Shown piece by piece: positions 53,513-61,260 of a stretch of 64,000 nt of DNA (its first letter is position 1; the number at the start of each line of letters is the position of its first letter). This DNA comes from Rhizobium phaseoli (GTDB lineage: Bacteria; Pseudomonadota; Alphaproteobacteria; Rhizobiales; Rhizobiaceae), in NCBI RefSeq assembly GCF_003985125.1, contig NZ_ML133571.1:268688-332687 (forward strand), given 5' to 3'. Made by a program: the position numbers and the translations under genes. A model generated the notes under the pieces. The model had not been told where the DNA came from. It made no database searches and saw only the letters and a list, made by a program, of their open reading frames with translations.

Positions 53513-54025
53513 AGTCTCATCCTGATTGACGCTGAATCTCAATTTGATTGCCGCTACGCAGGTTGGGCCGGAAGCGGTCAGTCTGGTTTCAGGCACAACT
53601 CAGCGCGAGCTGCCGTATGCTGTGGCGATGTCGCCCAACGAGAATCTAACGGCAACCGACACAACTTTGGCACACGTGGGCAGGTGCGATTAGCTGAGGG
53701 TGAAAAATCGGGGCCGCTTGCGGACTGTCCGCTGTCGGCGAGAAGTCTCAAACATGGACATAAGAGATCCGGTCGGCTTAGCGCAGCTTCACCCCGTACG
53801 GTCGCGTCACCCCGCAGCGCGTGATCCTCAAGAGTAGTTTGACGCGGACGCAAGTAGCCTGCGACCTGCAGCAAAAATGAGCAACCTCCGGATTCACCGG
53901 AGCCACCCAATAAGCAGTATTGAAACGCACGCCGGACTGTAGTTTGACTGGTACCGCAATGACATTTCGAGCCTTCAACCTTTCCCTCCCGCATTCGCAG
54001 TGAAACCCAGCATTAAGATCGAAGC

Positions 54026-54910
54026 ATGGCCATACCCAAGAAATCAAAGACGTCCGGCGACGTAACCGTCAAGAAATCTAGTCCTGACACGAAGACGCCT
54101 GCACATCTCACGCACTATACCGATCTCGCTGGTTTGAAAGGAATCATTGAGAATAACGAGCTGTGGCTCAGCCACGCTGCCTTTCTGAACGATCCGCAAG
54201 AACTTGAACATGGCGTCGAGCAAACGAAAAAGGTCTTGAACAACCTTCTGGACGGCAAAGCCGTCGAGCCGACCGCAACGGCTCGGCAGAAGCTTATCAA
54301 GGACATTGCGGATGATATGGAGAACTTTGAACGGCCGGCAGCCTATATTGTATGCTTTTGCGAACGCTCCGACATTTTAAGCCAATGGCGAGGGTACGCC
54401 TCCCGCCAGGGCGTCAGTATCACCTTTAAGATGTCCGGCCTCAGGAGTTGCTTTAGCGAGCTCGATGCTGAGCTGTTGCAGGTTGCCTACGGTATAAACG
54501 AGGCAAAACGCCACCTGAGGACCGCGATAGCCGAAAAGTTTCCTGATATCGTCGATGATTTTGACTACATGCTTGGGACTGAAGAGGACGATGCAATCCG
54601 ACGAAAATTCAAGGATCTGCTTGCGACACTGGTGCCCAGATTCAAGCATTATGGATTCCGGGAAGAGCAGGAGTGGCGCCTGGTTGTCCGCAACCCACCG
54701 ATTGACAAGCTCAAGTTTCGGCCGCGCGGGCAACTGATGCTGCCCTATCTCGAACTGAAATCAAAGAATAAGAAGCTCCCGATCAGCGCCGTCAGGATCG
54801 GTCCAGGCGTCAATGATGAAGCGGTGGAAAAGAGCATCAGATTCTTTCTTGAGACCTGCGGTTATGATCCTGATTTGGTGGAGACGAGCTCGACCCCCTA
54901 CAGGACCTGA
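54026..54910 (+). CDS. DUF2971 family protein
   Basis: 294 aa. After a basic leader, LTHYTDLAGLKGIIENNELWLS and HAAFLNDPQELEHG mark the start of DUF2971; VCFCERSDILSQWRGYASRQG, KHYGFREEQEWRLVVRNP and a C-terminal IRIGPGVND follow. The DUF2971 fold resembles ADP-ribosyltransferase-like/RES-like enzymes in layout, but the reaction is not established. The family is common in phage-defence and toxin contexts. The next gene starts 47 bases downstream, so they may share a transcript. Confidence 0.8.
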   Translation: MAIPKKSKTSGDVTVKKSSPDTKTPAHLTHYTDLAGLKGIIENNELWLSHAAFLNDPQELEHGVEQTKKVLNNLLDGKAVEPTATARQKLIKDIADDMENFERPAAYIVCFCERSDILSQWRGYASRQGVSITFKMSGLRSCFSELDAELLQVAYGINEAKRHLRTAIAEKFPDIVDDFDYMLGTEEDDAIRRKFKDLLATLVPRFKHYGFREEQEWRLVVRNPPIDKLKFRPRGQLMLPYLELKSKNKKLPISAVRIGPGVNDEAVEKSIRFFLETCGYDPDLVETSSTPYRT

Positions 54911-54957
54911 CGCTCTCCAGCCTGCTTCTTCTCAAGCCACATAGCCGCGGAACCCTG

Positions 54958-55629
54958 ATGCACCCTCTTTTCTCGATCACCAAAGCCGACATCAAAGCTC
55001 TCAACGATGAGCAAGCGCGCGAATTGGTCGCTCGTTTGAGCATGGCAGACCTTGAAGCGCAGGGACTTTCCCGTGCGTCGGTTACATGGGGTGGGAACCA
55101 ACGCGCCGCAGATGATGGCGTGGATGTCGAGGTTGCCAGCGCCAATCCCATAAAGGGTGGAGGATACATCCTCGCTCCGTTTACCGCCTTTCAGGTTAAG
55201 GCTGAGGAGTTCCCACCCGCAAAAATAACTGACGAGATGAAGCCGAAGCCGGCGGGTATCTTGCGCAAGGTTTTCGACGATTTAGCCGCGGGTAATGGCG
55301 CATACATTATCGTTTCGACACGAGACGATGTCTCCAAGAAGTTCCTAAAGACCCGGGCAGACGCGATGAGCGATGCTCTGGTAGGCTCCCGGCATGTCGG
55401 TAAGGTGAGGCTGGGATTCTACGATGCACAGAAAATGGCCGATTGGGCTTCAGCCCATCCGGCGGTTGCTGTTTGGCTGAGGTCGGCTCTTGGCCACTTC
55501 GGGGCTGGAAGGCATATGGTGCGTGGGCGCATGGCGAGACGGACGAAACTGCCGAGTTCCTCTTCGACGATGGCGTCCGGATTTTTCGATCCGGCAGAGA
55601 AGGTGACCTTTCCGCCCTCGAAGCCGTGA
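54958..55629 (+). pseudogene. PD-(D/E)xK (Mrr-like) nuclease half of a split nuclease-STAND protein
   Basis: Frame reads 223 codons, but only the first ~179 (to 55494) belong to the protein; the rest is out-of-frame read-through. An Mrr-like nuclease core is seen: ADDGVDVEV (Asp56) and FQVKA (Gln79-x-Lys81). The next frame picks up with PLRGWKAYGAWAHG exactly where this one loses it. Adding one C at GGCCA (55492-55496) rejoins them. The N-terminal effector should cut DNA when the STAND part is triggered. Real mutation, sequencing error or (less likely) frameshift signal cannot be told apart here. Confidence 0.75.
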
Positions 55630-58600
55630 ACGCATTGCGGGAGGATTCGCCGGGCAACCGCAACATTCGGATAGTCGGGCTGTCGGGGGTCGGAAAAACA
55701 CGCCTCGTCCAGGCTCTTTTCGACAGCCGACTGAGGACGGCTAACGCGACCTTGGACCCCAATCGTGTGATTTATTGTGACTTACAAGGTGACGTGGACC
55801 CACCGCCGGCAGTCATGCTGGACGCGTTGGCGGCATCCGATCCGAGCAGCGTCCTCGTTGTCGACAACTGCTCCTCGACGCTGCACAGCCGCCTTGCGAC
55901 GGGAAATGCGGCGCCAACGCCTACCCGCCTCATAACCGTGGAATACGATATCCGCGACGACGATCCCGAAGGCACGAACTTCTACAGGCTGGAGGGAGTG
56001 TCCGCCGAAATCATCCAGAAGATACTCGAACGGCGATACCCGGTCCTCACTTCCATCGACATATCGACGATCGTGAATTTTTCTGACGGGAATTCCCGAG
56101 TGGCGCTCGCGCTGGCGTCGACCGCAACAAAAGGAGGCGAGCTCGCCGCCCTCGGAGACGAGACGCTCTTCCGACGGCTGTTTGATCAAAATCAGGCCAG
56201 CAGCGATGAGTTGATACGGGCTGCTGAGGCGATGAGCCTCCTCTATTCGTTTAACGGTTCGGATACAGGTCCAGCGTCGGAGCTTTCAATTTTGGCAAAG
56301 CTCGCTGATCTCAGTATGCGCGCTATCACGCGGCAGATGTCAGAGCTGAAAAACAGGGGGTTGCTGCAATCAAGAGCGGAATGGAGGGCAGTGCTACCCC
56401 ATGCCGTCGCTAATCGCCTTGCCGGGCAGGCTGTCACAGCCATATCCATTGCGGATCTCACAACCGAACTTTTGCAGGGCCCGGAAAGAATGGCTCGCTC
56501 GTTCTCACGCAGGCTTGGTTATCTTCACCATTCTGCAGTTGCTCAATCGTTGGCCAGCGACCTCCTAGCTGACGGCGCATGGCTGAGTGATGTCTACGGT
56601 TTGGACGATTTCCGTTTCGGGATGTTCGAAAACCTCGCTCCTGTTGTGCCGGCGGAAGCACTTGCATGTTTCGAGCGCGCCTTTTGGGTCGCTAGCGAAG
56701 AGCAGCTTCGTTCGTACCGGTCTCAGGCCATCGCCACAATCCTGCGCGCCATCGCCTATGAAGCGGCATTGTTCGATCGAGCCAGCCGCTTGCTGATACG
56801 GCTCGTCGAGGCCGAGGAAAAGGACTCCAGTTCAGATTCGCACTTGGCAACATTTGCCTCGCTGTTTCATTGCTTTCATTCCGGCACGCACGCGTCGATT
56901 GATCAGCGATACCAGGTCGTCGAACGGTTGGTCCAAAGCGCGGAGAAGTCACAGCAGGACGTGGGCCTCGGCCTGCTTGAGGCATGTTTATCTGACTGGA
57001 ATAAGTATCAGTCACTGGAACCAGACTTTGGCGCGCATAAGCGTGATCACGGTTGGTGGCCACGATCTCTCGACGAAATGATGGCGTGGTATCGACCGTT
57101 TCTCTCTCTCGCGGTGAAGCTGATTAACGGAAGGGGTGACGTTGCCCCTCGGATCGAGCTGATGCTTGCGGAAGCGATGAGGGGGCTTTGGACCTCGCGA
57201 GGAATCTGGCGCACTCTGCAGTCGGAAATCGAGAACATCGATGCGTCTAGGCAATGGCCGGAAGGATGGCTAGCGCTGCGGACGATTAGGACATTGGACG
57301 AAAAGCATTTCGAGGACGGCGAACGCGAAGCCTTGGATGCATTGTGCGCCAAACTGAGGCCCGCGGACCTGGCAGGGAATATCCGTTCGAAGATTTTGGC
57401 ACGCGGTTCATTCGGCGCAGAGGATTATTCCGACGATGATACGATTGATGATGTCCACGCCCGTCACCACCGTAGCCACGATGAAGCGGTGGAGCTGGGT
57501 CGGGTAGCCGCTGACGATCTGGCGACGGTCTCAGCGCTAATGCCTCAATTTCTGACCAACTCCTCTGGCGGGCTGAAGGTCTTGTATTTCGGAAAGGGCC
57601 TCGGCGAAGCTTTTGTCCGCCCTGACCAGGTCATAGGCATGTTCCGGGAGGAGCTTGCAAAGGTCGACCGAGCTTCCGTCGGATTGGTCACGGGCTTTCT
57701 TCAGGGGTGGAAACTGAAAGATGCCAACGCCGTGGAGGCATTCTTCGAGGCGGCCATAATAGACGATGTATGGGGACGGTGGTTCACCTATCTTCAGTGC
57801 GGCGTCGGACTTGATAGCAGAGCCTGCCAGCGTCTGATTCAGATCTTGGAAAGTGGAAGAGCGCCCGTCGACACCTACACTGCGCTTATGTACGGCCGGG
57901 CCACCGATCCTCTCACAGTTCCGGAAATCGTCCGCTTGATCCAGGCGATATCAGCGACCCGCGCCGGTGTACCGGTTGCCGTTGAAGTCTTGCGCATGGT
58001 CATTTTCTCATCAGCGGAGAAGCCGAAAGAGTATGCCAATGAGCTGGCACTCGCGGTCTGCGCGTTTCTGCAATACATGAACTGGGCCGATGTTGCAAAC
58101 AGGGGAGTCAATTTCGATGCCGAGCTGCAGGGCGTCATCAAGTTCGCTGTAAAGCGCGCCGGTGTATTCGACGCTGTTCGGCAAAGCTTCATTAACCTGC
58201 TTGCTTTCGGGCGATCGTCGGCTGGCAAATACCGAGAGTTTGGGCACTATGCCGGGCCGTACTTTCGTTTTTTCCCGAAGGATGCTTTGGATCTTGTCTT
58301 TCAACCGGACGATAACGGCAGATACACGACCGGCCTGCGGTTGGTCGGAAACGCGCTCGGCCGCCGAATTGAGACACCCGTCAAAAACATCGAGGACTGC
58401 GTTCTCGTCGAGTGGTGTGGTGGTTCTGAAGATAGGCGCAGATTCATCGCAAACGCTTGCAAACTCTATGAAAAGGTTGAAAGCGACGACGAAGACGGAA
58501 TCTTGGAACTGTCGGCGATTTTGCTCGCTCTTGCAGTCAGCTCTACGAACAAACCCGCGTTTCTGAACATACTGTTCGATCGGGTCGAGCGCTCATCAAT

Positions 58601-58784
58601 CAATGGGCCTTATTCTTCCAATTTAATCCGCGCCCGAGAGATCTACTTTCGGACCAGGACTGGCAACGATGAGGTTGATCAGCTTTTGGCGACGCGGGCG
58701 CAACAGCTCACGGGCGAAATAGATGCTCAGCTCGCTGCGGAACAAGCCGAGGAAGAAAGGGAAGGTCGCAACAGTTTCGAATAG
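55443..58784 (+). CDS. STAND NTPase and sensor half of the split nuclease-STAND protein
   Basis: The 1113-codon frame is real from about 55494 onward; the TTG at 55443 is not a believable start. Joined to the upstream frame it makes about 1275 aa. P-loop GLSGVGKTRLVQ (residue 241 in the joined protein), Walker B-like SSVLVVDNC, then a winged-helix-like segment (AITRQMSELKNRGLLQ) and about 800 residues of helical repeats that should form the sensor. This is the nuclease-STAND-repeat layout of Avs-type antiviral proteins, though it is shorter than the best-known ones. Whether it is active depends on the frameshift. Confidence 0.75.
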   Translation: MGFSPSGGCCLAEVGSWPLRGWKAYGAWAHGETDETAEFLFDDGVRIFRSGREGDLSALEAVNALREDSPGNRNIRIVGLSGVGKTRLVQALFDSRLRTANATLDPNRVIYCDLQGDVDPPPAVMLDALAASDPSSVLVVDNCSSTLHSRLATGNAAPTPTRLITVEYDIRDDDPEGTNFYRLEGVSAEIIQKILERRYPVLTSIDISTIVNFSDGNSRVALALASTATKGGELAALGDETLFRRLFDQNQASSDELIRAAEAMSLLYSFNGSDTGPASELSILAKLADLSMRAITRQMSELKNRGLLQSRAEWRAVLPHAVANRLAGQAVTAISIADLTTELLQGPERMARSFSRRLGYLHHSAVAQSLASDLLADGAWLSDVYGLDDFRFGMFENLAPVVPAEALACFERAFWVASEEQLRSYRSQAIATILRAIAYEAALFDRASRLLIRLVEAEEKDSSSDSHLATFASLFHCFHSGTHASIDQRYQVVERLVQSAEKSQQDVGLGLLEACLSDWNKYQSLEPDFGAHKRDHGWWPRSLDEMMAWYRPFLSLAVKLINGRGDVAPRIELMLAEAMRGLWTSRGIWRTLQSEIENIDASRQWPEGWLALRTIRTLDEKHFEDGEREALDALCAKLRPADLAGNIRSKILARGSFGAEDYSDDDTIDDVHARHHRSHDEAVELGRVAADDLATVSALMPQFLTNSSGGLKVLYFGKGLGEAFVRPDQVIGMFREELAKVDRASVGLVTGFLQGWKLKDANAVEAFFEAAIIDDVWGRWFTYLQCGVGLDSRACQRLIQILESGRAPVDTYTALMYGRATDPLTVPEIVRLIQAISATRAGVPVAVEVLRMVIFSSAEKPKEYANELALAVCAFLQYMNWADVANRGVNFDAELQGVIKFAVKRAGVFDAVRQSFINLLAFGRSSAGKYREFGHYAGPYFRFFPKDALDLVFQPDDNGRYTTGLRLVGNALGRRIETPVKNIEDCVLVEWCGGSEDRRRFIANACKLYEKVESDDEDGILELSAILLALAVSSTNKPAFLNILFDRVERSSINGPYSSNLIRAREIYFRTRTGNDEVDQLLATRAQQLTGEIDAQLAAEQAEEEREGRNSFE

Positions 58785-58978
58785 CCTTCTAGTTCCCGCG
58801 CTATCGACACCAATTTCCAACCAATCGTCGGACCACCCTACGCCGCCCAGTTCGCGCATTGCGGCCAATGCAGAAGCCGTTACTTATTTTCTGTTAAAGC
58901 CACAGTGACTGTTTCAGGTTCGGGAGATTCACAGTAGTAAGACAGGAAGTAAGTTGCCTTTGGGGGAGGCTGTTAAAC

Positions 58979-60694
58979 GTGCCGTCGGCGTGGGACATCA
59001 CGATAGTCGAAACACTCACGCTGCTTGACGGCGAGTTCAGTGAGTTCGCGCAGGGCCTTGCGAACGATTCCTACGCGGTCTGGCTTGGCGCCGGCATTTC
59101 CTTGTCCAAAGTCCCGGGTCTCGTCGACGTCGCCGAGGGTGTTCTCGAGCACCTGCGCGCTAGGGTCGATCCCGCAAATGACAATTGCCGCTTCAAACGC
59201 AGCCTCGATCGAATCATCGGTCTGGTTAATCTGAGTGCGGACGATCGCAAGGAGGTCGACTATGCCAAACCGGTGGCGCAATGGCGCGACCGGGAGCGCA
59301 TCGCGAAGAGCCTCACCGGCGTCTACGCTAGAATGCTCGACCAGCATCCACAGGGAGAGCCGGCCGACTATCTTGTGTGGGACGGCATCGGCGTCGTCGC
59401 CCGATATGCCGATCCTGCGAGCAGCCCTGGTCCGGAGCATCTCGGCCTCGCGGGGTTGATCATGGAGGGCGTCGTCTCGGATGCAGTCAGCGCCAACTGG
59501 GACGGCCTGGTTGAGAAGGCTATCGCTCTGCTCGCGGGTGCCGGGCCTGGCGTGATGCAGGTGCGCGTGCTTCCCGACGATGTGAAGGACAACACGGCGC
59601 GCGCCCGACTTTACAAGTTCCACGGCTGCGCTGTCCTCGCCGGCCAAGACGAAGCCCACTACCGGGACCGGCTCGTCGGGCGAGCCTCTCAGATCCACGG
59701 CTGGGCAGACAAGGCTGAGAACAAGGTCATCGCCGCAAAGCTCGTCGATCTCGCGGTCTCGAAATCAACGCTGATGCTCGGCCTGTCGACGCAGGACACG
59801 AACATCCAGAACGTCTTCGTCGTCGCCCAGGGTAATCTTCCGTCGCATTTCCCCACGCACCCGCCGTCCGTGATACTATCGGAGCAAGATGTGGGTGCTG
59901 ATCAATTGTCGCTGCTGCAAAACTTCTACAAGCTGGATTATTGTGGCAAGGCTGCGGAGATCGAGCAAGGCTCATTGCTCAGGAGCTACGGTCAGTCGTT
60001 GCTGCCGGCTTTATGGCTGCACGTGCTCGCGGCCAAACTGGAGGCGCTTGTCGCACCGGCAGCCGCTGGACTTTCGGAGGCGGCACACAAGGCCCTGAGA
60101 GCGGACCTTCGGAGCTTACGCGACGCCACAGCCTTTGGTGTCGCGGTGAAGGACAACGAGGCCTTCATGCTGAAGGCGCTCGCCTGGGCCGGGCGGTCGA
60201 CAAGCTTCTTCCGGGACGGCAAGGAGCTGGAAGCAGCAAGGGGCGTGTATACACCACTCTCAATCAACAGCGTTGCCAAGACCTTGGCTGACCCGACAGT
60301 CGCGAGTTCCGGCCTGCCCCAACTGGCTCTTGGCCTTGCCTTAATCGGTCGCGGCAAGGCAGCCGGCCATTGGACGCTGAGCCTCGGCGATCCCGCGAAT
60401 GCCAAGGCGGGCGCCGTCAAGGTGGCGGGCCCGGTCCGTTTCGCCGAGATCTTCTTTGCGGCGAACGCGCAGGCAGCGGCGAGGCTTGTCACCGCCGGGC
60501 ATGCGTCCGAGGACGACGACGCCATCATTTTGCACAGTCATGAAGTGCCCCCAAGGGCCGTGCGTCACCCAACAGCCGCTCCCGGCCGCACCTTGAGGCG
60601 GGGACGTCGGGAATTCAGCCTGGCGGAGTTGGCGCAGGGTGAGGCCGACCTTGATCGGCTAATGCTGCGCTTCAAGGGAGAGATGGCGATATGA
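58979..60694 (+). CDS. SIR2-type NADase-like effector of a three-gene system
   Basis: 571 aa from GTG 58979 with GGGGGAGG ten bases upstream. SIR2 signatures: WLGAGISLSKVPG (GAG 37-39), SANWDGLVEKA (Asn173, Asp175) and KFHGCAVL (His215), then a zinc-free middle with STLMLGLSTQDTNIQNVFV. These Asn and His match the NAD-cleaving residues of defence SIR2 proteins. Residues about 340-571 are a helical C-terminal region, probably for docking to the other two subunits. Four-base overlap with the next gene. It probably depletes NAD+ on phage or plasmid sensing (inference). Confidence 0.85.
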   Translation: MPSAWDITIVETLTLLDGEFSEFAQGLANDSYAVWLGAGISLSKVPGLVDVAEGVLEHLRARVDPANDNCRFKRSLDRIIGLVNLSADDRKEVDYAKPVAQWRDRERIAKSLTGVYARMLDQHPQGEPADYLVWDGIGVVARYADPASSPGPEHLGLAGLIMEGVVSDAVSANWDGLVEKAIALLAGAGPGVMQVRVLPDDVKDNTARARLYKFHGCAVLAGQDEAHYRDRLVGRASQIHGWADKAENKVIAAKLVDLAVSKSTLMLGLSTQDTNIQNVFVVAQGNLPSHFPTHPPSVILSEQDVGADQLSLLQNFYKLDYCGKAAEIEQGSLLRSYGQSLLPALWLHVLAAKLEALVAPAAAGLSEAAHKALRADLRSLRDATAFGVAVKDNEAFMLKALAWAGRSTSFFRDGKELEAARGVYTPLSINSVAKTLADPTVASSGLPQLALGLALIGRGKAAGHWTLSLGDPANAKAGAVKVAGPVRFAEIFFAANAQAAARLVTAGHASEDDDAIILHSHEVPPRAVRHPTAAPGRTLRRGRREFSLAELAQGEADLDRLMLRFKGEMAI

Positions 60695-61260
60695 CGGAAA
60701 CAACACCCATCGAGCGCGTCGCGGAGCTGCTCAGGAAGGCAGATTTCAGAAGAATTCCGATTCCGCTTTCGATCGGCGGATTGCAGATTGACGCCGCAGC
60801 CGCCTTCGTCGGCGAGCCGCCGTGCCCGGATCTCGTTGTCGTCGGCGACACGCTGGATCAGACGCCGGCACGGCTGCAGCAAACGGTCGAGGGTGTCGGT
60901 CGGGCCTTGGACATGATGGGGTCGAGGCGACCTCTGACGCTCGTTGTCGTCGGTCCGAGACCGGAATCGTCCACGCTCACAAGACTGTCCCGACATGCCC
61001 GCGTGTTGCCAGTGGGCGATGCATCCGATCAGTCCAATCTGGAAAACTGGCTGGCGGTGCTGCTGCCGCTGGAGCTGCCAAAATTGCAGGAAAGCCGCGC
61101 CGATGCCGCGTTCGACAAATTGCTTCAAGCCACTAAGGATCCAATCGAGCGTGAGTTGATAGAGCTTTCTCACGCGGGAGAGGCAGCGGTCTCCAGCCGG
61201 CTGGCCGCACTGGTAGACGAGCCATTTGTCGAGACTGACGACAGCGGAGCGCAGCAATGA
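60691..61260 (+). CDS. Middle component of the SIR2-SMC system (189 aa)
   Basis: Overlaps both neighbours (ATGA at each end), a sign of a stoichiometric complex. IPIPLSIGGLQIDAAAAFVG and PDLVVVGDTLDQTPARL suggest an alpha/beta fold; the strand-Asp-strand-D-L-V-V-V pattern is like a worn restriction-endonuclease-like domain, but no K is placed well for catalysis. The C-terminal part is helical and acidic. It corresponds by position and size to the small subunit of Lamassu/DdmABC or the middle component of ABC-3C systems. Identity is inferred from context. Confidence 0.65.
   Translation: MTETTPIERVAELLRKADFRRIPIPLSIGGLQIDAAAAFVGEPPCPDLVVVGDTLDQTPARLQQTVEGVGRALDMMGSRRPLTLVVVGPRPESSTLTRLSRHARVLPVGDASDQSNLENWLAVLLPLELPKLQESRADAAFDKLLQATKDPIERELIELSHAGEAAVSSRLAALVDEPFVETDDSGAQQ

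Noticed and set aside
53578..53994. 138-codon minus-strand gene in the island gap
   Set aside because: No ribosome site and an amino-acid make-up unlike real proteins; probably noise.
55485..55500. Programmed -1 frameshift in the nuclease-STAND gene
   Set aside because: No slippery heptamer (X-XXY-YYZ) is present at CTCTTGGCCAC, so a missing base is the simpler reading, though not disproved.
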